64,000 bases of DNA from CAYJBH01 sp964369965 (lineage in GTDB: Bacteria; Bacillota; Clostridia; Oscillospirales; Ruminococcaceae): positions 186,001-250,000 of the forward strand of contig CAYJGF010000001.1 of NCBI GenBank assembly GCA_964369965.1, written 5' to 3'. The position numbers were made by a program, and so were the translations under genes. The notes beneath the pieces were generated by a model. It had not been told where the DNA came from and made no database searches. It was given only the letters and a program-made list of their open reading frames with translations. This document shows positions 1 to 8,940 of this stretch, piece after piece (within the stretch, counting starts at the first letter, position 1; the number at the start of each line of letters is the position of its first letter).

Positions 1-1
1 T

Positions 2-535
2 TATATAAAAGACATGCTCTCCGGATTTATACGCAACGAGGGGATCGACCGACCGGTGGGGGAGGTTATGCGCCAACCCATCTTTGTGCCGGAAAGTTGC
101 AAGGCACGGCAACTTCTTATAGAGTTGCGTGAAAAGCATACCCATGTGGCTATCATCGTGGACGAGTACGGCGGCACGTCGGGACTTGTGACCATGGAGG
201 ACATATTAGAGCAGATAGTGGGCAGTATTTGGGATGAATACGACGACTCGGAGGAGGAGTTTTCAAAGACGGACGGCGGCGTTATCTGCGACGGCGGTGT
301 CACGATGGACGAGCTGTTCACCTATTTTGACATGGACGAGCCGGAGGAAGATGGCGAAGAAGAGGCGGATTTCGACACCGTTTCCGGCTTTATTATTGCC
401 AAGATTGGGCATATACCGACCAAGGATGAGCAGGTGGTGTTGGAGTACGGCGGCATTAATTTCACTGTCAAACAGGCGAGCGAGCGACGTATCGAAAAGG
501 TTTTCTGCTTTGTAATACCGGATGAGACTGTATAG
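2..535 (+). CDS. CBS-domain / CorC-HlyC family protein, C-terminal part (5' truncated)
   Basis: The reading frame is open from base 2, so the gene starts before the window; 177 residues remain. The first part ends a CBS domain pair (motif VDEYGGTSGLVTMEDILE), followed by an acidic linker and a C-terminal CorC/HlyC transporter-associated domain (about residues 85-170). Proteins of this family usually carry an N-terminal DUF21 membrane domain and act as Mg2+/Co2+ exporters or related integral membrane proteins; that part would lie upstream. The family call is seen in the sequence; the substrate is not. The next gene follows after 29 nt on the same strand. Confidence 0.85.
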   Translation, partial: YIKDMLSGFIRNEGIDRPVGEVMRQPIFVPESCKARQLLIELREKHTHVAIIVDEYGGTSGLVTMEDILEQIVGSIWDEYDDSEEEFSKTDGGVICDGGVTMDELFTYFDMDEPEEDGEEEADFDTVSGFIIAKIGHIPTKDEQVVLEYGGINFTVKQASERRIEKVFCFVIPDETV

Positions 536-564
536 TCAATACCTTTGAAAGGGATTTTATAATA

Positions 565-1095
565 ATGGAAAAAAAATTATCCTCCGAATTAAAATATGAC
601 GGAGGGGTTGTAAAGGTATACCTTGATCGCGTTTTGACCGAGAAGGGGAATGAGGCAAACCGCGATGTGGTGCGTCACAACGGCGGTGCCGGAGTTATAG
701 CCCTTAATAACGAAGGGGATATCTACCTTGTACGACAATTTCGGTATGCGGTGGGTGAGGAGCTTATCGAAATTCCGGCAGGGAAGTTGGAGCCGGGCGA
801 GGACCCGATGGTTACTGCGGCACGGGAGCTTACCGAGGAGGCCGGCATTGTGGCAGGCACAATATCACCGCTCGGTAGCATCATTCCGACCTGTGGATAC
901 TGCGACGAGGTCATTCACATCTATTCGGCGTGTGACATCAGCGACGCTCAACAAAACCTCGATGAGGACGAGCACCTCACGGTCTTTACCGTGCCACTTA
1001 AAAAAGCGGTGGATGCGGTTTTGTCCGGTGAAATAAAGGACGGCAAGACGGTTTTTGCTATCCTCGCTCTAAACGAAAGATTGACGAGAGGGTAG
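565..1095 (+). CDS. Nudix hydrolase, ADP-ribose pyrophosphatase type
   Basis: The 176-residue protein carries a complete Nudix box at residues 73-96 (G-x5-E-x7-REL-x-EE-x-G-I), which binds the catalytic metal ions. The surrounding sequence (VYLVRQFRYAVGEELIEIPAG-like order of elements just before the box) is typical of ADP-ribose or nucleoside diphosphate sugar pyrophosphatases, which hydrolyse ADP-ribose to AMP and ribose 5-phosphate in the cytoplasm. The ATG at 565 is preceded by GAAAGGG at a spacing usual in this window. Substrate assignment is by family resemblance only. Confidence 0.88.
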   Translation: MEKKLSSELKYDGGVVKVYLDRVLTEKGNEANRDVVRHNGGAGVIALNNEGDIYLVRQFRYAVGEELIEIPAGKLEPGEDPMVTAARELTEEAGIVAGTISPLGSIIPTCGYCDEVIHIYSACDISDAQQNLDEDEHLTVFTVPLKKAVDAVLSGEIKDGKTVFAILALNERLTRG

Positions 1096-1138
1096 ATGGG
1101 GCGGTTTTTGGGGTTATGAGGGAAGTCGAAAAAATATA

Positions 1139-1167
1139 TTGTTTTTTATCCTCGCATATGGTATAAT
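1139..1167 (+). promoter_or_regulatory. Sigma-A type promoter of the yebC gene
   Basis: TTGTTT at 1139-1144 and TATAAT at 1162-1167 are separated by 17 nt. The start codon of the YebC-family gene follows 36 nt later, so the transcript would have a short leader. Confidence 0.75.
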
Positions 1168-1203
1168 AGATGCATATGACCAAAAATATGAGAGATTTTT
1201 ACT

Positions 1204-1908
1204 ATGTCCGGCCATTCTAAATGGAGTACCATTAAACGAAAGAAAGAAAAAACCGACAGTGCTCGTGCAAAAATTTTCACCAAAATCGGGCGTGAGATTC
1301 AGGTATGCGTCAAGGAGGGCGGCGGCGACCCGGGCTCTAACGGGAAGTTGCGCGATATCATTGCAAAAGCAAAATCACTCAACGTGCCGTCCGACAACAT
1401 CAATCGTCTTATTCAAAAGGCGTCGGGCGATAAGGCGAACTACCAACCTGCCAGATATGAGGGGTACGGGCCTTGTGGGCTTGCTTTCATTGTCGACGCG
1501 TTGACCGATAACCTTAACCGTACCGGCGCGAATATGCGACTTTATTTTGATAAATACGGCGCAGGTCTCGGGAATAGCGGTTGCACCTCCTATCTGTTCG
1601 AACGTAAAGGGGTTATCATCATTTCAAGCGACCTGCCAAATGTCGAGGAGGTTATTCTCGGTGCACCGATAGAGGATTATGTCTCGGAGGAGGATTTTTT
1701 TGAAATAACCGTAGCTCCGGCGGATTTCAGTGACGCAGTCACCTTTTTCGGCGAAAATAATATCCCGATTGATTCTGCCGAAATCACCTTTGTCGCCTCC
1801 ACCACCGTCACGGTAGACGGCGAGGACGATCAAAAAAAACTCGAACAACTGATTTTCGCCTTGGATGAGGACGAGGATGTTCAGGATTACAGCACAAATT
1901 TAGGGTGA
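1204..1908 (+). CDS. YebC/PmpR-family DNA-binding protein
   Basis: The 234-residue protein begins with the invariant MSGHSKWSTIK block of the YebC/TACO1 family and has the family's normal length and three-part layout, with acidic surface patches towards the C terminus (DEDEDVQDY). Members have been described as transcriptional regulators and, more recently, as factors that relieve ribosome stalling at proline stretches; the sequence does not decide between these. It has its own promoter at 1139-1167. A plausible but weak stem lies just after the stop. Confidence 0.93.
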   Translation: MSGHSKWSTIKRKKEKTDSARAKIFTKIGREIQVCVKEGGGDPGSNGKLRDIIAKAKSLNVPSDNINRLIQKASGDKANYQPARYEGYGPCGLAFIVDALTDNLNRTGANMRLYFDKYGAGLGNSGCTSYLFERKGVIIISSDLPNVEEVILGAPIEDYVSEEDFFEITVAPADFSDAVTFFGENNIPIDSAEITFVASTTVTVDGEDDQKKLEQLIFALDEDEDVQDYSTNLG

Positions 1909-1923
1909 TTGATAGAACTGCAA

Positions 1924-1948
1924 AAACCCCATATCGATTTTCGGGGTT
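1924..1948 (+). terminator. Weak candidate terminator after yebC
   Basis: AACCCC at 1925-1930 pairs with GGGGTT at 1943-1948 across a 12-nt loop. The T-rich stretch follows only some way downstream, so this is a weak terminator at best. Confidence 0.3.
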
Positions 1949-1990
1949 AAATGATTGTAAATTTTTAGAAAGGATCGGTTTTTACATATA

Positions 1991-3604
1991 TTGAAGAACA
2001 CGAAACTTTGCGTTTTTTGCAAATCGAGAATTGACGAGGGGGACGCTGTCTGCCCATTTTGTGGTATAGAGGCGACCAACACAAATCCTATCGGCAGTCT
2101 CGAACTCGGCGCAGTGGTCAAGAAAAAATACACCGTAGGCAGATTTTTGTCTATCGACGGTGAGGGTATTACCTATGAGGCGTTGGTCAACTCCACCGCC
2201 GAGGAGGTGTATTTAAAGGAATTCTTGCCGATATCTCTGTGCGCCTCCCGTCGACCGACCGGTGAGGTTATACCGAGGCCGGGCAATGAGGTGCAGTATA
2301 AAACGACACTCACCGATTTTATCGACCTTTATAAAGGGCTTATGGGGGTGTCGGCAAACCCCGGGCTTGTAAAGGTGCTGGATCTTTTGCAGGAAAATAA
2401 TACCGCGTATGCCATTACGGAGCGAGTTGTCGGCAAGACACTTCGCACACATCTTGAGCAGAAAAACCAAAAAATCCCCTTTGACGAGGCGGAAGAAATG
2501 TTGGAGCCCATATTCTCGGCTCTTTTGTCGTTGCATGAACAGCGGTTGTTGCACCGTGGCGTGTCCCCCGATACCATTATAGTAAAGGAGGACGGGCGGC
2601 TTATCCTTTCCGGTTATGCAACTCTCGCTCTGAGAACCGCAAAAAGTGCGCTGAAACCTCAACTTTTCCCCGGATATACCGCACCGGAGCAGTATGTAGT
2701 TACTGAATTTCAGGACACCGGCACCGATATATACTCCGTGGCGGCGGTGCTCTATCGCATGATAACCGGTGTGGAGCCACAGGACGCAAAGGAGCGTTAT
2801 ACCGCCGACAATCTCAAGGTTGCACGCGGTCTCGCCGGCAACATACCAAACCTTGCAACCTCGGCAATCCACCGAGCGCTTCGCCTATCCATCTCGGAGC
2901 GAACCTCCGACATTATGCAGCTGCTTGAAGAGTTTGAGGCGGCGCCCTCAATGAGCTCTCAAAATGTCAATAAACCACAACAAACAAACAAAAGCAGTGG
3001 TATGAGCCCACTGATTATCGTCGTTATTATAATGATAATGCTCGCCGGTGTAATTATATATTATGCCTATTCGCTCATCCAGTCCACATTGACACCCGAA
3101 ATCCCGACCGACAGCGAAAATCAGGCGGACGACCTTGTGGAATCTGTTGTGAGTGAGGCGATCGACTCCCAGCTCACCCCACGGCTTATCGGGATGATGT
3201 ACGCCGACATACTGGCGGACACCGAACTTCAAAACAAATACCTTTTCTCCATAGAGGAGGAGTATAACGTCAACTACCCCGAGGGGCAGGTATACGCGCA
3301 ACAACCTCTACCGGAGGAGCCGTATGTCGACGGACAGACAATTCTTTTGAGGGTCAGCCTCGGTCCTGAAATCGGAGTTATTCCGGCGGAGCTATACGGC
3401 ATGACCAAGGAGGAGGCAATGGCACTCCTCAGTGAGATGGGTGTAAGCTATGAGTTTTTCAACCGCTTTGACGACTCGGCACCTGCCGGCACCGTCATCT
3501 ATTCCGAACCATCGGTCGGCGATGATGTGGTGTTGGATGAAAATACAAGGGTGCAGCTTTTTATAGCGGTACCAACCGACGAGGGCGCTCCGCCGACGAC
3601 GTAA
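1991..3604 (+). CDS. Membrane pseudokinase: zinc ribbon, kinase-like domain, TM segment, PASTA-like repeats
   Basis: The protein has 537 residues. A four-cysteine zinc ribbon (C7, C10, C21, C24) is followed by a PknB-like kinase fold (about 47-310), a membrane segment (about 339-362) and two extracytoplasmic PASTA-like repeats, the last ending near 527. The kinase retains the ATP-site lysine (K76, YLKEF) and the APE motif (231-233). It has lost the catalytic residues: HRD reads HRG at 188-190, the loop asparagine is T195, and the DFG aspartate is L206 (LSGY). Phosphotransfer is therefore unlikely, and a sensory or scaffold role at the cell wall is inferred. The start is a TTG at 1991 behind AAAGGA. 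The next gene is dnaD, 112 nt downstream. Confidence 0.85.
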   Translation: MKNTKLCVFCKSRIDEGDAVCPFCGIEATNTNPIGSLELGAVVKKKYTVGRFLSIDGEGITYEALVNSTAEEVYLKEFLPISLCASRRPTGEVIPRPGNEVQYKTTLTDFIDLYKGLMGVSANPGLVKVLDLLQENNTAYAITERVVGKTLRTHLEQKNQKIPFDEAEEMLEPIFSALLSLHEQRLLHRGVSPDTIIVKEDGRLILSGYATLALRTAKSALKPQLFPGYTAPEQYVVTEFQDTGTDIYSVAAVLYRMITGVEPQDAKERYTADNLKVARGLAGNIPNLATSAIHRALRLSISERTSDIMQLLEEFEAAPSMSSQNVNKPQQTNKSSGMSPLIIVVIIMIMLAGVIIYYAYSLIQSTLTPEIPTDSENQADDLVESVVSEAIDSQLTPRLIGMMYADILADTELQNKYLFSIEEEYNVNYPEGQVYAQQPLPEEPYVDGQTILLRVSLGPEIGVIPAELYGMTKEEAMALLSEMGVSYEFFNRFDDSAPAGTVIYSEPSVGDDVVLDENTRVQLFIAVPTDEGAPPTT

Positions 3605-3614
3605 AGGTGATAAT

Positions 3615-3680
3615 ATGAGTGTGATGGTTTATCATGGGAGCGTGCAGGTAGTACCGTCGCCGGAGATACGTTTCATATAA
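3615..3680 (+). pseudogene. 21-codon ORF resembling the N terminus of a DUF3990-type protein
   Basis: An ATG at 3615 with a good Shine-Dalgarno site (AAGGTGA, 4 nt upstream) opens a 21-codon frame ending at a TAA. The translated N terminus contains VYHGS followed by VV-x-SPEI, the pattern I associate with the beginning of DUF3990 proteins (YHGS-x-V-x-x-P). The rest of such a domain (about 150 residues) is absent, because dnaD starts 36 nt later. It could be a decayed remnant or a chance short peptide. The resemblance is from memory and short. Confidence 0.35.
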
Positions 3681-3716
3681 ATATAAGATACAACAACCGG
3701 AAAGGGCTCTGCACGG

Positions 3717-4649
3717 ATGAAGTATAAGATCCGCAAGGACGATGGCATGGATGTGGTTTTACCGCGTTCACTTGTGAGCGTCATGCAAAATCTTTCCGAT
3801 GTGCGCCTTAGACTTGCTCTGACACTTTGTTTGAGCGATGCCGAGATGGGCGCTCTCGAACTTGTGAGCGCGACCGGCAACCGTTATAAACCCTCTGCGG
3901 TAGAAAAAGAGCTGCATTTTTTAGAGGGCGCCGGGATAGTTCTCCCTGTCGGCGAACGGGCTAAAAAGAGTTCGGCAACCGATATCAGTCGCGCTCCCGA
4001 CATCGACGAGAAAAATCTCGTCAGCCGAGAGGATGCACTTCGTCTTGCCGCAAACAGCGATGAAATGCGCTCGCTTGTGCGCCTTACGCAGGACATACTC
4101 GGTCGCACCCTGTCGAGCGGCGACATAACCATTCTTGCCTCACTTATGTTTGTCGACGGCATATCGGTGGAGATATTAGCGCTCGGCATAGCACACTGTG
4201 CGGTGGAGAAAAAAAAACCAAATCTGCGATACATTGAAAAGATGATGAAAGGATGGCTGGAGGACGGGGTGAGCGATCTCGCCTCGGCGGAACTGCACCT
4301 CGAACGATTGGAGCGAAATCAAAACCTAAAACAAAATGTCGCGGCTATCATCGGAGTGGACTCCATAACCTACGCCGAGTCGTTACTCGTTTTAAAGTGG
4401 TACGATGATTTTAATTTCGACGATAAGATGATAAAGGAGGCACTGCTTTTTGCCGGTGAAAAACGCAGTGTACGTTATATAAACGGCATTCTTAAACGAT
4501 GGCACGAGCAGGGTTTAAAGACGGTTAAAGAGGTGCGCGCCGCCAATACCGGCAGTAACATCAACGTTGTCAAGACCATCGCCGCCAAAGATGATGTAAT
4601 GATCAAAAACCGTGCCACTGTCCCCAAATTCAGGGCAAAAAAAGAATGA
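3717..4649 (+). CDS. DnaD-domain replication initiation protein
   Basis: The 310-residue protein has a winged-helix-like N-terminal part and two successive DnaB_2/DnaD helical domains (about 110-180 and 190-275). The second ends in the conserved YINGILKRWHEQGLKT motif. DnaD-type proteins act in Firmicute primosome assembly at oriC and at restarted forks, bridging DnaA or PriA to the helicase loader. The helicase-loader gene lies 40 nt downstream on the same strand, as expected for this functional pair. The ATG at 3717 is preceded by GAAAGGG. Confidence 0.88.
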   Translation: MKYKIRKDDGMDVVLPRSLVSVMQNLSDVRLRLALTLCLSDAEMGALELVSATGNRYKPSAVEKELHFLEGAGIVLPVGERAKKSSATDISRAPDIDEKNLVSREDALRLAANSDEMRSLVRLTQDILGRTLSSGDITILASLMFVDGISVEILALGIAHCAVEKKKPNLRYIEKMMKGWLEDGVSDLASAELHLERLERNQNLKQNVAAIIGVDSITYAESLLVLKWYDDFNFDDKMIKEALLFAGEKRSVRYINGILKRWHEQGLKTVKEVRAANTGSNINVVKTIAAKDDVMIKNRATVPKFRAKKE

Positions 4650-4689
4650 TATCGCAATAACACACGTGTGAAGAAAGGATTTTCACCCC

Positions 4690-5655
4690 ATGTTGACACA
4701 TCAGCAGTACAAGCGCAAAGCGCTTTCCGAGATAACCTCCTATCGTCAGCGCAGTTTTGCACGGCTTGACATAAAACTCGCTAAACTCTATAAAAAACAT
4801 CCGGAACTTTTGCAGCTGGAAGCTCAACGCAAAGAACTTTTGTTAAAAGTTGCGGAGGAGGTTGCGCAGAGCGGAGGTTTAGCAGGTGCGACCGGTCGAC
4901 ACATTACCTCTATGGAAAAGGTTATGGGGGAGCGATATCGTTCACTCGGTGTCACGCCGGAGGATTTAGAGCCGGATTTCCACTGCCCCATCTGCAAGGA
5001 TACCGCGCGCCACGAGGGCAGGCTGTGCAGCTGTGTTTCTCGCCAGATAAATGAGCTTATGCAGAAGGACCTTGCCGCCATAACGCCGCTTGAACTGTCA
5101 CAATTCTCCACCTTTGACCTCTCTTTATACGGTGAGGATATAATCCCCTCACTCGGCAAGACCGCGCGCGAGCAGATGCGTGATGTTTTTGGTTACTGCA
5201 AAGAATTCGCCGACTTTTTTTCCCCCGATAACCGCAGTATATTGATGATTGGTGATGCCGGTCTCGGGAAAACTCATCTTGCGCTCTCCATTGCAAATGA
5301 GGTGATAAACCGCGGTTATCTCGTGGTCTATGTCAGCGCCGGCAACATCTTCGCCGAGCTTGAGACGGCAAGGCGCGAGGGGGATAACCACCTTTTGCAA
5401 CTGCTGTATACGGCGGAGCTATTGATACTGGACGACCTTGGCAGTGAGATTGTCAACCCTGCCACCTTGAATACCCTTTACAACATTTTAAACGAGCGAC
5501 TTAACGCGTCGCGCTGTTCTGTATACACCACCAATATAACAACGCAGGACCTGTTGATTGCACGCTATACCGAAAAAATCGCCTCTCGCCTGCTCGGCAG
5601 TTGTGACCAACTTCATTTCGCAGGGGAGGATATCCGTCTGCAACAAAATCTATGA
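4690..5655 (+). CDS. DnaC/DnaI-type replicative helicase loader (AAA+ ATPase)
   Basis: The protein has 321 residues. A helical N-terminal region is followed by a zinc-binding cluster (C99, C102, C113, C115), which resembles the DnaI zinc finger that contacts the hexameric helicase. An AAA+ module follows, with Walker A GDAGLGKTH (about 188-196) and Walker B LLILDDLG. The enzyme would load the DnaB/DnaC-type replicative helicase on DNA with ATP. It pairs with dnaD directly upstream. Its stop codon overlaps the alr start (ATGA), which suggests translational coupling. Confidence 0.9.
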   Translation: MLTHQQYKRKALSEITSYRQRSFARLDIKLAKLYKKHPELLQLEAQRKELLLKVAEEVAQSGGLAGATGRHITSMEKVMGERYRSLGVTPEDLEPDFHCPICKDTARHEGRLCSCVSRQINELMQKDLAAITPLELSQFSTFDLSLYGEDIIPSLGKTAREQMRDVFGYCKEFADFFSPDNRSILMIGDAGLGKTHLALSIANEVINRGYLVVYVSAGNIFAELETARREGDNHLLQLLYTAELLILDDLGSEIVNPATLNTLYNILNERLNASRCSVYTTNITTQDLLIARYTEKIASRLLGSCDQLHFAGEDIRLQQNL

Positions 5656-6761
5656 GCGATAGTCTGCGCAGTTTTGCCGAAATACACCTCGGGAATTTGC
5701 GACATAATGCCGAGGTGCTAAGCGGTCTTGCGAAAGGCAAGGCTTTGCTTGCCATTGTCAAAGCAAACGCATACTCACATGGTGCGGTTGAGGTATCTAA
5801 AGCACTGGACGGGCTTGTCGACATGCTCGGCGTATCCACTTCAGAGGAGGCATTGACGCTGCGCAAAGCAGGCATAAAAAATGATATTTTGATAGTGGGA
5901 TACACATCACTTGACAGTCTGTGCGATCTTTCGAGAGCGAACATCGCTGTCGCTGTCCACGATGCCGAACGTGCACGGCAGATGTCGCAAATTGCGTCAG
6001 AGGGAGGATGTACTCTTCGTGTCCACCTTAAGATAAACACCGGCATGAACCGTCTCGGCATATCGTATGATAATTCAAAGGAAATTTCGGCTACCTTACT
6101 CCAAAAAAACCTTGTTTTCGAGGGTGTATTTACCCATCTTGCGGTGGCGGACGGTATGGACATCGAGGAGCGAAATTTCACCGCAGAACAACATGCGCGC
6201 TTTATGCAGGCGGTAACTCTCATAAAAAAAATGGGGGTTAATCCGAAATATATCCACTGTGAGAATACCGCCGGCACCGCATTTTGTAACTTTGAGGGGT
6301 GCAATATGGTGCGATGCGGTATAGGTTTATACGGACATGCGCCGGACAGTGAGCCTATCAAGGGACTTAAACCGGTGATGAGTGTCGGTGCAACGGTGGC
6401 GCAGATACGGGAGTTGTCGGTCGGCGACACGGTGAGCTACGGCAGGATGTATCGAGCGGATAAACCCACAAGAATTGCGATATTGACCATCGGATATGCC
6501 GACGGTTATCCTCGCGCCCTTTCCGACAAAGGCAAAGTTTCGCTGAACGGTCGACCTGCAAGGGTGCTCGGTCGCGTCTGCATGGACTACACCATGGTGG
6601 ATATAAGTGATATTGATAACGTCGAGGTGGGCGACACGGTCGAGATGATCGGGCACGCGCCGGCAGATGACTTTTTGAGTGTATCCAAGATGTGTGACAC
6701 CATCGTGTATGAGATTTTGTGTGGTATTTCCTCTCGTGTTTTGAGAGTGTATAAATCTTAA
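5652..6761 (+). CDS. alr: Alanine racemase
   Basis: The 369-residue PLP enzyme interconverts L- and D-alanine for peptidoglycan. The N-terminal barrel carries the PLP lysine K37 in VKANAYSHG (the usual tyrosine-glycine is here tyrosine-serine), and the C-terminal beta domain carries the catalytic tyrosine Y263 in VSYGRMY. Length and domain order are normal. The start overlaps the helicase-loader stop by 4 nt, so the gene is in the same operon. Confidence 0.95.
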   Translation: MSDSLRSFAEIHLGNLRHNAEVLSGLAKGKALLAIVKANAYSHGAVEVSKALDGLVDMLGVSTSEEALTLRKAGIKNDILIVGYTSLDSLCDLSRANIAVAVHDAERARQMSQIASEGGCTLRVHLKINTGMNRLGISYDNSKEISATLLQKNLVFEGVFTHLAVADGMDIEERNFTAEQHARFMQAVTLIKKMGVNPKYIHCENTAGTAFCNFEGCNMVRCGIGLYGHAPDSEPIKGLKPVMSVGATVAQIRELSVGDTVSYGRMYRADKPTRIAILTIGYADGYPRALSDKGKVSLNGRPARVLGRVCMDYTMVDISDIDNVEVGDTVEMIGHAPADDFLSVSKMCDTIVYEILCGISSRVLRVYKS

Positions 6762-6782
6762 TAAATGAAAGGGAGCGGTAAA

Positions 6783-8099
6783 ATGGATAAAGGATTGCAT
6801 AACAAGGAGAAAACAGACCGATTTTTGCGACAAAACGGGCTACACCATGAGGTGTTCGACCTCGAGGTGGAGAGCGAAAAGTTTTGCAACGAGATTGATG
6901 CGTCGCTCGTCGGCAAAGAGTCCTCTCTCGCCGGAATACCCACCTTTGTCTCGGCGGACGGTGAGATTATGACAGGGAAAAAGGTCATCGTCATAGATGC
7001 CGGCGGCACGAACTTTCGGGTGGCAACCGTAATCTTTGACGATGAAAAAAGACCGACGGTGGACTATTTTAAAAAGTACCGTATGCCGGGCAGTGACGGT
7101 GTTATATCGTATGATGAGTTTAACAAGACGGTGGTGGATTATTTAGAACCGGTTTTAAAGGAGAGTGATCTGGTCGGGTTTTGTTTTTCCTACCAGTGTG
7201 AGATAAACAGCGACCGAGACGGCGTGATAGGTGTCATGTCAAAGGAGGTCAACATCGAGGGTGCGGTCGGCAACCTTGTGTGTGCAAACATAAACAAAGA
7301 GTTGACGGCACGCGGTCATAAACCAAAAACCTTTTGCCTGATAAACGACACCGTTGCGTCCATGCTCGGCGGTGTTGCCTCTACATTGCATAAGCAATAC
7401 GACGGCTTTGTCGGATTTATCCTCGGAACCGGTATAAACTGTTGTTACAGCGAGCCGACCTCCTCTATAACCAAGTCGCTTGAGGCAATGTCCGTTCCCG
7501 GCAACATGATAATAAACCTTGAGAGCGGAAAATATGCCGGTATGCCGCGCGCCGAGCTGGACGATCAGCTGGATGCTAAAACATCCCATCCGGGTGCATA
7601 TTTGTTTGAAAAGATGGCGTCCGGCGCATATCAGGGCGATCTGTTTTTAAGCATACTCAAACTTGCGGCGAAAGAGGGGCTTTTCTCCGAGCGTTTTGTG
7701 TCGTCGATAGAGGTGCTAAGTGGTCTGACCGCGATGGAGATAGACCTGTTTTGCTTTGAGCCGCACAAGGTCGGCACACTCCACGGGCTGTGTGACGGCG
7801 CAGACGATATCGAGACTGTTTTGCTCCTTGCTAACAGTTTTTATGAGCGCATCGCAAAACTTGCGACCTTGCAGTTTGCCGGTCTTGTGAAGCGCACCGG
7901 TTGCGGCTGTTATAAGAGTCGTCCGTTTTGCATTGTCGCAGAGGGCACAACCTTTTATAAATCAAAGTTCTTTCGCCCACTGATGGACTACTATGTAAAG
8001 CAGTATATCGAGAAGCAACTGGGGCGCTATATCGAGTTCATAGCGGTGGAAAATGCAACCCTCATCGGCACTGCGGCGGCGGTGTTGTTGAACCAATAG
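6783..8099 (+). CDS. Hexokinase of the eukaryotic (HK1/HK2) family
   Basis: The protein has 438 residues from the ATG at 6783, chosen over the in-frame ATG at 6765 because GGGAG lies just before 6783 and nothing lies before 6765. It carries the ASKHA phosphate-1 motif DAGGTNFRVA (about 72-81), a substrate loop GFCFSYQCE, the catalytic-base motif INDTVASMLGG and the adenosine-side GTGINCCY. This is the hexokinase type of eukaryotes, not the ROK or Glk type usual in bacteria. It would phosphorylate glucose or a related hexose with ATP. A Cof-type phosphatase and RpiB follow, a sugar-phosphate grouping. Confidence 0.88.
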   Translation: MDKGLHNKEKTDRFLRQNGLHHEVFDLEVESEKFCNEIDASLVGKESSLAGIPTFVSADGEIMTGKKVIVIDAGGTNFRVATVIFDDEKRPTVDYFKKYRMPGSDGVISYDEFNKTVVDYLEPVLKESDLVGFCFSYQCEINSDRDGVIGVMSKEVNIEGAVGNLVCANINKELTARGHKPKTFCLINDTVASMLGGVASTLHKQYDGFVGFILGTGINCCYSEPTSSITKSLEAMSVPGNMIINLESGKYAGMPRAELDDQLDAKTSHPGAYLFEKMASGAYQGDLFLSILKLAAKEGLFSERFVSSIEVLSGLTAMEIDLFCFEPHKVGTLHGLCDGADDIETVLLLANSFYERIAKLATLQFAGLVKRTGCGCYKSRPFCIVAEGTTFYKSKFFRPLMDYYVKQYIEKQLGRYIEFIAVENATLIGTAAAVLLNQ

Positions 8100-8127
8100 T
8101 TTAAAGACGGAAAGGATTTTTCACTCT

Positions 8128-8940
8128 ATGCCGATAAAGTTAGTCGCGTTTGACATGGACGGCACCCTACTTGATGAAAATATGCTACTGTCAACACGCA
8201 ACAAAAATGCACTGCAAAATCTTAAAAAGGCGGGGATAACCCCCTGTCTTTCCTCCGGCAGACCGCCGAGGGGGCTATATGAATTTTGTGAGGAGCTCGG
8301 TTTTGATCTCCCCCTCATTACCTTTAACGGTGCCGAGGTGCTCCCTGCCCCCAAAGCCGCCCCCATCTATGCAAATGAGCTGAATAGCACCCTCGCACGG
8401 GAGGCGTTTTGCATCGGAATTGAAAAGGGCGCCGAGGTGGTTATGTGGCAGAGTGACGAGCTTATAATGTCCGGTGACACGGAGCTTTTACGGGAGTATC
8501 AGCGTATGTCAAATGCACCTTTTTTGTTTTATGATGAGAAAATAGAGCTTGATAAACTTTCACTTCGAAAGGTACTGTGGAAATACCCCGACGCCGAACA
8601 AATGGCGAAATGGCGCGATGAGATGGGAGAGCATTTCAAAGGCAGATTAAACGTCGCTACCTCCTCGCCCCATCTTTTAGAGTTTGTGGCAAACGATGTA
8701 TCTAAAGGGGTTGCGCTGAAGCGACTGTGTGAACATCTCGGCATAGACCTGTGTGAGACTGCCGTCTTTGGGGATGGATACAACGATCTGCCGATGTTGC
8801 AGGTTGCCGGACTTAGCATAGCTATGGGCAATGCAGGTGACGCGGTTAAATCACAGTGCGACAGGGTGACACTAAAAAACACCGAGGACGGTGTAGCGCA
8901 CTTTATCGAAATTTACATTTTAAATCAGGAGAGGATATGA
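8128..8940 (+). CDS. Cof-type HAD-superfamily phosphatase
   Basis: The 270-residue protein has HAD motif I DMDGTLLDE at the N terminus, motif II with SSGRPP, a C2-type cap in the middle and motif IV GDGYNDLPML near the C terminus, all typical of Cof/YidA/YbiV sugar-phosphate phosphatases. The acceptor could be a hexose or pentose phosphate, as suggested by the hexokinase upstream and RpiB downstream, but the sequence does not fix it. The stop overlaps the rpiB start by 3 nt. Confidence 0.9.
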   Translation: MPIKLVAFDMDGTLLDENMLLSTRNKNALQNLKKAGITPCLSSGRPPRGLYEFCEELGFDLPLITFNGAEVLPAPKAAPIYANELNSTLAREAFCIGIEKGAEVVMWQSDELIMSGDTELLREYQRMSNAPFLFYDEKIELDKLSLRKVLWKYPDAEQMAKWRDEMGEHFKGRLNVATSSPHLLEFVANDVSKGVALKRLCEHLGIDLCETAVFGDGYNDLPMLQVAGLSIAMGNAGDAVKSQCDRVTLKNTEDGVAHFIEIYILNQERI

